Below are positions 24,035 to 31,605 of a DNA stretch of 35,921 bases, in pieces. Position numbers and translations under genes: made by a program. This DNA is from Syntrophorhabdus sp. GTDB lineage: Bacteria > Desulfobacterota > Syntrophorhabdia > Syntrophorhabdales > Syntrophorhabdaceae. Under the pieces are notes generated by a model. It saw only the letters and a program-made list of their open reading frames with translations. It did not search any database and was not told the origin of the DNA. Position 1 is the first letter of the stretch. Each line of letters opens with the position of its first letter. The stretch covers positions 1 to 35,921 of the forward strand of contig JAAYAK010000242.1 of assembly GCA_012719415.1 (NCBI GenBank), read 5' to 3'.

Positions 24035-25981
24035 ATGATGGACAGGAAACAAAGGACCATATGGATAGGTGTGATAGGGACGATAGCCCTTTCCCTTTTT
24101 TGCTTCGCCGCGTCCGCCCAGTCTCCGGGTGACCTCGAGCAGAAGGCGCGGCAGCTTGAGCAGGACCTGCAGGGCACAACGGACATGAACAAGCTCATGG
24201 AGGCGTATCGGGATGCCATGCAGACGATGGATGACGCCATGAGGAGAGCCGGCGGGGTCACCGGAACGCAGGCTATGCCCATCCAGCCGGCCACGACACC
24301 GGAAAAGGAAATGGAGCGCCGCCGCGAGATCATCAACAGGCAGTACCAACAGGCGAAAGGCATGATGGGCGGTCTTCAGGGAGGCGCTCAGAAACCTCAG
24401 CTTCCTGAAGCCTTTCCCCTGGAAGGGTACATTGTGGTCAACGGGGGAGAGAAAGAGCTCTTCTCCCGTGAAGTGAAGACGGACCTTCTCTACACGATCA
24501 AAGAGGGGTTCGTCGGCAATCTGATCGTCACGCACACCTACGATCCGGTGAAAGGACAATTCGACAGGGAAAAGGGGTACGAGATCCATTCCCTGTCAAC
24601 GAAGATCAACGTGTCGGGCGTGATGGGAAAGAAGTGTGTGCGCAGGAGCTCATATTCGTCATCGTCCTGCACCGGCTGGGCCCACTTCCTTCGTTACGAG
24701 ATCTCGAAGGGAGAGCGTTACCCGCAATTCTATGCCGAGGTGGTGAGCGCCACCCCCGCTGAAAACGGTCATATCAAGCTCACGGCCACCGCGCCCAAGG
24801 TCACCTTCCTGGGTGATGACGGAAAAACGAATCTGGGGATGGGATGTTTTGATGCCACGTGGACGCTAAGCAGGCCGGAGTTCGAACAATTGCTCAAAGT
24901 GGGCGAGGTGACGCTCCGCAAGGACATCGGCAGGCCGATGGGGCCCTCGCCCGGTTGTCGTCCCGGCTCCACTATGACGCTCTATCTCAAGGTCAGGGAG
25001 GAGCCCGAGGAATGCAGGGACATGAGATCGGTGGAGCTCGTCATCGTCAGTCCTGAAGACAGGAGCAGGCATGTCTTCAGTGACGAGTACCTCTTAAGCG
25101 AAAACTCCAACAAACTTACCCTGGAGCTTGAGGCGAGGACGGTACCGGAGCGGTATGCCGATTCCGTCGAATGGACGATTCCCGAGATAGAAGGCTCCCA
25201 TCGAACCATTACGCCCGTATCAACATCATCAACCCCGAAGGGGAGAAAATTCACCGTTGTCTACAAGGGATTGCCCGAGGACAACAACGAGTTCGGCAGG
25301 AAGACGGTGAAGGCGACCCTGAAGGTGGATTCATGCAAGATAGAAAAGACACGAGAGGTGCAGTTCTTCTATCCCAGGGATGAAAAGAACAACCCCGAGG
25401 GAAAGTATCCCAACTGGTTCTATTACTGGAAGCAGACCCCTGCGGCACGGCCGTTCGGACAGAACGTCAGGATCGCGTATCAGTGCGAAGGGATCCCGGG
25501 CGACAAATGCCAGTGTGTCAACCGTGGTGTTATCGGCCAGTACAATCCCTACTATTCCGGCTACAAGACCATTAACGTCTGCAACCTGAAGACGAACACC
25601 TGGAACCCTGACACATTCTACGTGGAACTGCCCGCGATCAAACGGTCAATACCGTCAACGCTCTCGGGGAGGAGATTCTTGAGCTATACCTACATCGACA
25701 CCTTCGCTGTCGATGTCATGCATGAGTTCACCCACTTCAATAATTTTCACACCTTCTGGCCCGACGGCTGGAAAAGCGCCGAAGACACCGACAAGGACGA
25801 TGTTCCTGACCGGCTCGAGGAAGGACTGGGTTTTCGTCCGGGAGTGAAACAGACGTACTGGCAGGATGTCGACCTCAATGGCGACGAGGAGCTGCTGACG
25901 CTCGAGGCCACCTACGACTACCGGGTGGGGACATTCGACGAGTACGACTGGGCAAGACCGGGCAAGAACTGGCCCAAATGA
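24035..25981 (+). CDS. Large exported protein with HExxH motif and calcium-loop-like repeats
   Basis: A 648-residue protein with a signal peptide (IWIGVIGTIALSLFCFAASAQS, cleavage near residue 29). Residues about 30-120 are helical and Gln-rich. A long beta-rich middle part follows, with several cysteines (CVRRSSYSSSSCTGW, GMGCF, PGCRPGS, CQC). The C-terminal part carries HEFTH at 563-567 with a further His at 572, the pattern of a zinc metalloprotease (HExxHxxxxH). Just after it come Asp-rich loops, DTDKDDVPDRLEEG and DVDLNGDEELL, like thrombospondin type 3 or EF-hand calcium sites. I do not recognise the family. Protease activity is inferred only from the motif; no third ligand is proven. 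The gene follows the PAS gene by 9 bases and is followed by another exported-protein gene. Confidence 0.85.
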   Translation: MMDRKQRTIWIGVIGTIALSLFCFAASAQSPGDLEQKARQLEQDLQGTTDMNKLMEAYRDAMQTMDDAMRRAGGVTGTQAMPIQPATTPEKEMERRREIINRQYQQAKGMMGGLQGGAQKPQLPEAFPLEGYIVVNGGEKELFSREVKTDLLYTIKEGFVGNLIVTHTYDPVKGQFDREKGYEIHSLSTKINVSGVMGKKCVRRSSYSSSSCTGWAHFLRYEISKGERYPQFYAEVVSATPAENGHIKLTATAPKVTFLGDDGKTNLGMGCFDATWTLSRPEFEQLLKVGEVTLRKDIGRPMGPSPGCRPGSTMTLYLKVREEPEECRDMRSVELVIVSPEDRSRHVFSDEYLLSENSNKLTLELEARTVPERYADSVEWTIPEIEGSHRTITPVSTSSTPKGRKFTVVYKGLPEDNNEFGRKTVKATLKVDSCKIEKTREVQFFYPRDEKNNPEGKYPNWFYYWKQTPAARPFGQNVRIAYQCEGIPGDKCQCVNRGVIGQYNPYYSGYKTINVCNLKTNTWNPDTFYVELPAIKRSIPSTLSGRRFLSYTYIDTFAVDVMHEFTHFNNFHTFWPDGWKSAEDTDKDDVPDRLEEGLGFRPGVKQTYWQDVDLNGDEELLTLEATYDYRVGTFDEYDWARPGKNWPK

Positions 25982-25989
25982 ACAACAAA

Positions 25990-26020
25990 GCCGCGGGCTT
26001 CCCCGAAAAGCCCCGCGGCT
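25990..26020 (+). terminator. Hairpin after the HExxH protein gene
   Basis: AGCCGCGGG...CCCCGCGGCT forms a stem of about 9 bp with one bulge, just after the stop codon. No T run follows, so its role as a terminator is uncertain. It merges into repeat copy C. Confidence 0.5.
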
Positions 26021-26114
26021 CCTTATTGACATCTTCGGGGCAGAGGAATACCATTTGCCTAATACCACCAAAAGCATCATGGCCCGGTCAGGCCTGGTGG
26101 AAGGAGGAATGTGA
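26003..26114 (+). repeat. Dispersed promoter-bearing repeat, copy C
   Basis: CCGAAAAG...GCGGC matches the middle of copies A and B, then TTGACA (26026-26031), a 17-base spacer and TACCAT (26049-26054). The core continues with TAATACCACCA, CATCATGG and GGCCTGGTGG and ends GGAGGAATGTGAG. The final AAGGAGGAAT and GTG serve as ribosome-binding site and start codon of the next gene. The left terminus is absent. Confidence 0.75.
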
Positions 26115-26995
26115 GAGCGCAAAGGATTGCCCCAAAGCTGTTCCTCTTCCTTTGTCTGGTGGTTTTCGCCGTCTCCACCACCGGGACAGTACACGTTGCT
26201 CCCGCCCGCGCCGGCAACACATCGAAGGTGTACTGGCACTTCATCTTCAAGGCCTTCGTCCATATGCCGGACCGCAATGCCGTCGAGTGGGCCTGGGTAA
26301 CGATGGTGGAAATGCCCAAGGAGAAGGCATTCCCCGCGGAAGCTCAGACGGCCCGGCAATACGGGGGCACCCTGCAGGGAACTGTCCTTGCCTTTGTTCG
26401 GGGAGCTGCCTGGCGTTCTTCACACCGCTATGAATTGGATGATCGCTGTCATGACCGTCCGGCCAAGAAGATCATCTCCTGGGAGGACAGCGACAGCGAC
26501 AGCGTTTTTTGCGCGGGGCAATTGTATGAGCCCCAGCCATACAGGGATGGGACAGGCAGGGTCATACTGGGCCGGGAGATGTTCAGCCTGGGGTTCACCA
26601 ATCGCAGGGTCCTCCATGAGGACGGCAGGTGGGAAGACCTGAAGGCAGAGGCACAGGTCTTTGTGGGCGCGATCACTGTCGAAGGCAGATCCGGGGAAAG
26701 AACCAAGGGGCGTTTTCATCTGCAGGAGGTCAACTACCGTGACAACCTGAAGCATTACAGGTCCTGCGGGAAATCCTGGGTCGAGCAGTACAACACGGGC
26801 TTCAGGCATTTCGCCGTGCAGAACCTCAGGGACATCGTTGTGGATATCGGCCAGTCAAACTGGGGCGCCGTCAATTACGGCTTCCAGAACAGGAATCAGA
26901 TCCTGTACAACTACGATCGCTCAACATCCCGGGAACATCCGCACTGGAAACAACGGTACGAATGGGTATACCCCATCATCGATACAACAGAATAA
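26111..26995 (+). CDS. Exported protein of unknown function
   Basis: A 294-residue protein with a signal peptide (hydrophobic LFLFLCLVVFAVSTTGTVHV, cleavage probably after ARA near residue 34). The mature part is rich in aromatic residues, His, Arg and Trp, and contains four or five cysteines (DDRCHD, VFCAG, YRSCGKSW). I recognise no domain. The GTG start at 26111 is convincing because AAGGAGG lies 5 bases before it. Both signals and the nearest promoter lie inside repeat copy C. A fragment of the same repeat (copy F) lies after the gene. Position and export suggest a link to the preceding HExxH protein, but the repeat may give it independent transcription. Confidence 0.82.
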   Translation: MRAQRIAPKLFLFLCLVVFAVSTTGTVHVAPARAGNTSKVYWHFIFKAFVHMPDRNAVEWAWVTMVEMPKEKAFPAEAQTARQYGGTLQGTVLAFVRGAAWRSSHRYELDDRCHDRPAKKIISWEDSDSDSVFCAGQLYEPQPYRDGTGRVILGREMFSLGFTNRRVLHEDGRWEDLKAEAQVFVGAITVEGRSGERTKGRFHLQEVNYRDNLKHYRSCGKSWVEQYNTGFRHFAVQNLRDIVVDIGQSNWGAVNYGFQNRNQILYNYDRSTSREHPHWKQRYEWVYPIIDTTE

Positions 26996-27036
26996 GGAAG
27001 GTCCTTGCATCTCCCGTCAGTGACCTCCGTGAGCAC

Positions 27037-27100
27037 GCCATCGGTGATCATTACTGTTCGTTCGGATCTGGCGGAAGAAGGAATGTCAAAATGTACAGGG
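27037..27100 (+). repeat. Dispersed repeat, fragment F (right part only)
   Basis: GCCATCGGTGATCATTACTG, then TTCG-GATCTGGCGGAAGAAGGAATGT, aligns with the right half of copies A-E. The -35/-10 region is missing. The fragment lies between an exported-protein gene and the 108-residue unknown gene. Confidence 0.6.
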
Positions 27101-27208
27101 TTTCCCTTTCTGTCCCCTTGATGGGCGGGTCGACTTGCCTTTTCCGCTGGTCCTCCCTACATTATGAGTGACTGTAGTCGAATACACCTGCAGAAGGAGG
27201 AACGGGCG

Positions 27209-27535
27209 ATGGATAAGCAATGGTCGTACAAAGGCTATGGGATCAGCGAAGGCCTGAGGCCGGGAAGCAAGCATTTTCAGTACTTCTATGTTGTCTCCGA
27301 AGGGAAAAAGAAGAAGTGCCACTATTGCGTGTGGATAGTGGATGAAGCCCTGACTCGCTTTGACCGGTCGGGAGACTATGCTTCCATCGTGTCTTCCCAG
27401 AGAGACAAATGGAACAAATGGGTCGAGGCGAAGATCGATTCCGGGGATTTCGGCAACAAGGTCCTGAAGTATGACCCTGACGGCGAAAAGGAGATCGATC
27501 TGTCGGAAATGACGGCCCATCTGTCGATGGACTAG
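27209..27535 (+). CDS. Small protein of unknown function
   Basis: A 108-residue soluble, Lys/Asp-rich protein without signal peptide or membrane segment. It begins MDKQWSYKGYGISEG and contains one Cys-His patch (KKKKCHYCVWIVDEAL). It has several aromatic residues and an acidic C-terminus. I do not recognise the family. The ATG is strongly supported by AGAAGGAGG at 8 bases. Fragment F of the repeat family ends about 110 bases upstream. The gene converges with the short CSSCKR gene. Confidence 0.78.
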   Translation: MDKQWSYKGYGISEGLRPGSKHFQYFYVVSEGKKKKCHYCVWIVDEALTRFDRSGDYASIVSSQRDKWNKWVEAKIDSGDFGNKVLKYDPDGEKEIDLSEMTAHLSMD

Positions 27536-27582
27536 GTCCGCCGGCATTAAGAACGAGCGTCCCTTCAATACCGGAGATTGAT

Positions 27583-27930
27583 TCACTCCTTTTGATGGAG
27601 TTGAGAACGCAATTTTTCTGCGCATTCCGGGCAATAGGTATGGGAAAAGTCCACGCCTGAATGATTTCTTATGTATTCTTCCATCTGTTCCCAGCCTCCC
27701 TCATCGTTGCGTATTCTCTTGCAGGAAGAACAAATGCGGAGCGACCCGCTTAAGACTCTGGCATGAGAAAGCGCGATGCCCGTCGCGTCCGATGACTGAA
27801 CCTGGCTGGCGCGTAAGACTTCCTCCATCTTCTTGCGTTCGCCCTCCGATCGCTCCAGTTCCTCGACTCTCTGTCTTAACAGTGATATCTCGTTGATCAG
27901 TTCCTGACGTGTCTTGAACGAATCTTCCAT
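27583..27930 (-). CDS. Short coiled-coil protein with CSSCKRIR...CPEC module
   Basis: A 115-residue protein related to the C-terminal part of the PAS protein at 23372-24025. Residues 1-45 form a coiled coil (LINEISLLRQRVEELERSEGERKKMEEVL). Residues about 63-108 carry the module ICSSCKRIRNDEGGWEQMEEYIRNHSGVDFSHTYCPECAEKL with two CxxC pairs. In longer relatives a PAS domain sits between such a coil and the module; here it is missing, either by deletion or because this is a minimal form. The gene has an intact start (AGGAAGG before ATG 27930) and no internal stop, so it is probably functional. TATAAT occurs upstream on the minus strand in an AT-rich region. Confidence 0.8.
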   Translation of the reverse strand: MEDSFKTRQELINEISLLRQRVEELERSEGERKKMEEVLRASQVQSSDATGIALSHARVLSGSLRICSSCKRIRNDEGGWEQMEEYIRNHSGVDFSHTYCPECAEKLRSQLHQKE

Positions 27931-28112
27931 CTGGCCTTCCTATCGTAATGAGTGGTACCTATCGTATTATATAGATCACGCTCCACATAGTGGTATATGA
28001 TTGATATCACATAGTAAGTAAAAACTAGTAATCTCATTTTACATGTAGAATTGGTTTACAGGCGAAAGGGGCGTGGGGGCCTTGTGCCTCTGTCCCATTC
28101 TCCTTTGCCATC
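27931..28112. other. AT-rich divergent intergenic segment
   Basis: This stretch is markedly richer in A+T than its surroundings, especially 27955-28060. It contains several TATA-like boxes on both strands, including a perfect TATAAT on the minus strand near 27965, but no -35 box at proper spacing. It probably holds the promoter of the short CSSCKR gene. Confidence 0.45.
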
Positions 28113-28228
28113 AAAACACGGAGGGCGCGCTTCTTGTTGACATTTTCAGGAGAGAGGAATAGCATTGCAGTAATACACCATCCGTGATCGTTGTTGATTG
28201 TTCCGACCTGGCAGAAGCTGATTAGCAG
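28113..28228 (+). repeat. Dispersed promoter-bearing repeat, copy D
   Basis: GAGGGCGCGCTTCTTG is followed by TTGACA (28137-28142), a 17-base spacer and TAGCAT (28160-28165). The core continues with TAATACACCA, GTGATCGTTGTTG and CCGACCTGGCAGAAG. The right terminus is lost. The CoA-transferase gene begins 200 bases downstream. Confidence 0.7.
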
Positions 28229-28427
28229 GTGTTGATCCTCATATTCGACGGGCGGCACAGGGGCCTCGCACTTGATACCTTCAGAATGCCCATAACGCTT
28301 TGGGAGAATGACACAAGAGGGACCCGGGGATCGAGTTATTCGCTTATCAGCGAACGCCTCTCGTGTATCCCGCGCGTCCCCGGAAAAAAAGGATGAAAGG
28401 AAAGGAACAATAGCAGGGGGTGGATCC

Positions 28428-30413
28428 GTGAAACAGGTAAAGCATCCGATGCTTGATCCCATGACGGCCATGCGCTTGAAGAAGGGCAAGATCGTATCCG
28501 CCGCGGAAGCCATCGACCTTATCCGTGATGGTGACACCATCGTAACGGCAGGCTTCGTGGGGGCCGGCTTCGCGGAAGAGCTTGCGATAGCGCTGAAAGA
28601 GAGGTTCCTGAACACAGGTACGCCGAGGAATTTGACCCTCACCTATCCGGCGGGCCAAGGGGACGGCGAAACCAAGGGGCTCAATCATCTTGCCATCGAA
28701 GGCCTCGTGGGAAGGATAATCTGTGGGCACACGGGGCTCACCCCCGGACTGGGAGACCTGGTGAACGCCAATAAGATCCTTGCCTACAATGTTCCCATGG
28801 GAGCCCTGGTCCAGCTCTTCAGGGATATCGCCGCGGGCAAGCCGGGGAACCTGACGCATGTGGGGCTCGGCACCTTTGTCGATCCCAGGGTCGACGGCGG
28901 CAAGCTCAATGAGTTGACCAAATCCAGGGGAGAGGATATCGTCACGGTGATGAACGTCGATGGAAAGGATTACCTTCTCTACAAGGCGTTTCCCATAAAC
29001 GTGGCCTTTCTCCGCGGCACGACGGCAGACTCTGACGGCAACATCACCATGGAGAAAGAAGCGCTGACCCTTGACGCCCTCGCCATGGCCACGGCGGTCA
29101 GGAACTGCGGAGGCATCGTGATCGTGCAGGTCGAACGGCTGGCAGATCGCGGGACACTCAACCCCCGCCTGGTGAAGGTCCCCGGAATCCTCGTCGACTG
29201 CGTGGTCGTGGGCAAACCCGAGAATCACTGGCAAACATTCGGCGAGCCCTATAGTCCGGCATTCAGCTGTGAGATCAGGGTACCCATGCAGAGCATCCCT
29301 CCCATGGAAATGAGTCCGCGGAAGATCATTGTCAGGCGCGCCGCTTTTGAACTGAAGCCAAACAGTGTCGTGAACCTTGGGATCGGCATGCCCGAAGGGG
29401 TTTCCCAGGTGGCTCACGAAGAGCGGATACTGGAATACGCGACCCTCACCGCTGAATCCGGATTGATCGGCGGGCTTCCGATGGGAGGACTCAATTTTGG
29501 GACCGGTGTCAACTGCGACGCGCTCATCGATGAGCCCTATCAATTTGACTTCTACGATGGAGGCGGCCTCGACATCGCGTTTCTCGGTATGGCGGAGACA
29601 GACGCTGAAGGCAACGTGAACGTCAGCAAGTTTGGTCCGCGTTTTACCGGTCCAGGAGGTTTCATAGACATCAGCCAGAATGCCAAGAAGGTCTGTTTCG
29701 TCGGGTTGTTCACGGCCGGGGCCCGGATCTCGGTGGAAGACGGTGCGTTGAAGATCAACCAGGAAGGCAGGGAAAGGAAATTCGTCCGGAAGGTCGAGCA
29801 CAAGACCTTCAGCGGAAAGCACGCGGCAGGCAAGAAACAATCCGTGTTGTATATTACCGAGAGATGTGTCTTCTCGTTGTGCGAGGAAGGCCTCGAACTG
29901 ATCGAAATAGCTCCAGGAATTGACCTCAAAACCCAGGTCCTGAGGGTCATGGATTTCGAGCCCATCATGCGCACGCCACCAAGACTCATGGACGAAAGGA
30001 TCTTCCGGCTCGCCCCCATGGGAATCAAGGAAGACCTCCTGACGATTCCGATGGAGGATCGGTTTGCGTACCATGCGGCGGACAACATCTTCTTCATCAA
30101 TCTGGAGAACTATTACATGAAGACCAGTGAAGAGATCAAGAAGATGAAGGAGATCGTGGGGCGGATACTGGAGCCGATCGGCAAGAAGGTTCACACCATC
30201 GCCAACTATGACAACTTCAACGTCTCCCCGCACCTGCTGGATGAATACGTGGAGATGGTCAAGTATGCGGCAGGATTCTACGAGAGCGTCACCCGCTATA
30301 CGACCAGTGCCTTTCTCAGGATGAAACTCGGCGATGAACTCGAAAAGAGAGGCGTAGCCCCTCATATTTATGAGAGCAAAGAAGAGGCCCGAAAGGCCCT
30401 GGCAGGCGGCTAG
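28428..30413 (+). CDS. Family I acyl-CoA:acetate/3-ketoacid CoA-transferase (YdiF-like), alpha-beta fusion
   Basis: A 661-residue protein with both subunit domains of a family I CoA-transferase in one chain. The alpha-like domain covers about 1-260 (IVSAAEAIDLIRDGDTIVTAGFVGAGFAEELA and the GHTGLTPGLGDLVNANKI region). The beta-like domain covers about 285-525, with the catalytic Glu in LTAESGLIGGLPMGG and GGGLDIAFLGMAETDAEGNVNVSKFG. It should move CoA between short-chain acids via a glutamyl-CoA thioester; the substrates are not determinable. About 130 further residues (RFAYHAADNIFFINLENYYM ... VTRYTTSAFLRMKLGDELEKRGVAPHIYES) extend beyond the E. coli YdiF length of about 530. GTG 28428 was chosen because GGGGGTGG precedes it; ATG 28449 is an alternative. 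Repeat copy D upstream could be its promoter. Confidence 0.9.
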   Translation: MKQVKHPMLDPMTAMRLKKGKIVSAAEAIDLIRDGDTIVTAGFVGAGFAEELAIALKERFLNTGTPRNLTLTYPAGQGDGETKGLNHLAIEGLVGRIICGHTGLTPGLGDLVNANKILAYNVPMGALVQLFRDIAAGKPGNLTHVGLGTFVDPRVDGGKLNELTKSRGEDIVTVMNVDGKDYLLYKAFPINVAFLRGTTADSDGNITMEKEALTLDALAMATAVRNCGGIVIVQVERLADRGTLNPRLVKVPGILVDCVVVGKPENHWQTFGEPYSPAFSCEIRVPMQSIPPMEMSPRKIIVRRAAFELKPNSVVNLGIGMPEGVSQVAHEERILEYATLTAESGLIGGLPMGGLNFGTGVNCDALIDEPYQFDFYDGGGLDIAFLGMAETDAEGNVNVSKFGPRFTGPGGFIDISQNAKKVCFVGLFTAGARISVEDGALKINQEGRERKFVRKVEHKTFSGKHAAGKKQSVLYITERCVFSLCEEGLELIEIAPGIDLKTQVLRVMDFEPIMRTPPRLMDERIFRLAPMGIKEDLLTIPMEDRFAYHAADNIFFINLENYYMKTSEEIKKMKEIVGRILEPIGKKVHTIANYDNFNVSPHLLDEYVEMVKYAAGFYESVTRYTTSAFLRMKLGDELEKRGVAPHIYESKEEARKALAGG

Positions 30414-30531
30414 GCCGCGTGGATTCTCCGCTCTCCCTCTATCTCTTTCTGGATCAATTGCGTCTCATGTTTGAACTTGAACTCCATCCTTTCCGTTACA
30501 GTCTTCTCCGGTCGGACTTTGGGTACACACC

Positions 30532-31140
30532 TTATTGCTTTTCGAAGAGTTTCTTGTATTCCCCGTAGCCCTCTTCCTTGAGATCGTCTTTCGGGACAAA
30601 CCTCAGGGCGGCCGAGTTCATACAGTACCTGAGGCCCGTTGGTGCCGGCCCATCCGTGAACACGTGGCCGAGATGGGAATCACCATGCTTGCTCCGCACC
30701 TCGGTCCGGGTCCCGAGGATCCCCCGGTCTTCCCGGGTAACGATATTGTCCGGATCCAGTGGTTTTGTAAAGCTGGGCCAGCCGGTTCCGGAATCATACT
30801 TGTCGAGTGAGCTGAACAGCGGCTCTCCCGACACGATGTCGACATATATGCCCTCCGCCTTGTTGGCGTTGTATTCGTTCCGGAAGGCCGGTTCCGTCCC
30901 CTCTCTCTGCGTCACCTCATATTGAAGGGGAGTAAGCTGTTTCTTCAGGACCTCATCACCGGGTTTCTTGAAATTCCTCCAGTCGACGGGTTGCCGCTGT
31001 CCGGACCTCTCGCCCTGGTATCTTTCACCTGCCGCGTCCTTCACGATGGCCTCCTTCTGCAGTTCTCCCACACCGGGATTCTGACAACCATAGGGGATAA
31101 AGAGAATAACCGCGATCACGATAGAGGATAGAATCTTCAT
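30532..31140 (-). CDS. msrB: Peptide-methionine (R)-S-oxide reductase, lipoprotein form
   Basis: A 202-residue MsrB, which reduces methionine-R-sulfoxide in proteins. A signal peptide ends in the lipobox IPYGC (Cys19), so the enzyme is anchored in the envelope. The MsrB domain spans about 68-185, with the GWPSF motif at 120-124, the His-rich [10 protein letters not shown] at 152-161 and the catalytic Cys173 in RYCMNSAAL. The two CxxC zinc pairs of many MsrBs are absent, and the position just before EPLFSS has Ser-Gly instead of Cys, so regeneration may use another cysteine or an external thiol. It starts at ATG 31140, preceded by GGGAGG, and has its own promoter. It should repair oxidised envelope proteins. 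Confidence 0.93.
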   Translation of the reverse strand: MKILSSIVIAVILFIPYGCQNPGVGELQKEAIVKDAAGERYQGERSGQRQPVDWRNFKKPGDEVLKKQLTPLQYEVTQREGTEPAFRNEYNANKAEGIYVDIVSGEPLFSSLDKYDSGTGWPSFTKPLDPDNIVTREDRGILGTRTEVRSKHGDSHLGHVFTDGPAPTGLRYCMNSAALRFVPKDDLKEEGYGEYKKLFEKQ

Positions 31141-31163
31141 TGTTCCTCCCTTTGATTGGGTGC

Positions 31164-31191
31164 AATATAATCATTTTCCCCTTGCATGCAA
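31164..31191 (-). promoter_or_regulatory. Sigma70-like promoter of msrB
   Basis: On the minus strand, TTGCAT (complement of 31186-31191) and TATATT (complement of 31164-31169) are separated by 16 bases, about 24 bases before the msrB start codon. Confidence 0.6.
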
Positions 31192-31272
31192 GACGTGCGT
31201 CCCCAGAGCTACGGGGAAACATCTTGAGAAGTTTTGGACTTTTATCTCTTCCCGGAAGTAATTGGCGGCTTC

Positions 31273-31478
31273 GGGAACGCCCTACACATTTTCACATTCG
31301 CCTTCCGTGCAAGATCAAAGGAGCATCGTGCAGACATTGAGCCCGGAGTTCCGAAAAGAGGCGCGGCCGTTCTTGATATTCTCGGGGGAGAGGGATAACA
31401 TCTGCCTGATACCACCAACAACCATCATTGCTCTTTCAGACCTGGTAGAAGAGAGAATGTGAAGATGTGAAGGGCCCC
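31273..31478 (+). repeat. Dispersed promoter-bearing repeat, full copy A (MITE-like)
   Basis: This 206-bp element has terminal inverted repeats: CCCTACACATTTTCACATTC (31280-31299) against GAATGTGAAGATGTGAAGGG (31455-31474), 18 of 20 paired. Inside are TTGATA (31373-31378), a 17-base spacer and TAACAT (31396-31401), then the core CAACCATCATTGCTC and CAGACCTGGTAGAAG. It aligns along its whole length with copy B at 35707-35907, at roughly 70-75 percent identity by eye. No open frame or transposase lies inside, so movement would need an enzyme encoded elsewhere. Confidence 0.8.
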
Positions 31479-31500
31479 AAAATACCACTGGGGCTTTCGT
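31471..31500 (+). terminator. Terminator-like hairpin at the right end of repeat copy A
   Basis: GCCCC (31474-31478) pairs with GGGGC (31490-31494) around an 11-base loop and is followed by TTTCGT. If used, it would end a short transcript of about 85-90 bases begun at the promoter inside copy A. Confidence 0.45.
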
Positions 31501-31525
31501 ACCTTCCGGGACGACCCTTTTCAGA

Positions 31526-31554
31526 TTGACGAGCCTGTATGCATATTTTATACT
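31526..31554 (+). promoter_or_regulatory. Sigma70-like promoter of the duplicated beta-lactamase-fold gene
   Basis: TTGACG at 31526-31531 and TATACT at 31549-31554 are separated by 17 bases, about 50 bases before the start codon. This promoter is separate from the one inside repeat copy A. Confidence 0.7.
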
Positions 31555-31605
31555 CCTTAATACCTGACAAATCCTGAAGGTTCACAAAGATAGGGGGACG
31601 AGTGT

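Noticed and set aside
28347-30365. 672-residue open frame opposite the CoA-transferase
   Set aside because: Antisense shadow; the + strand gene has complete family motifs.
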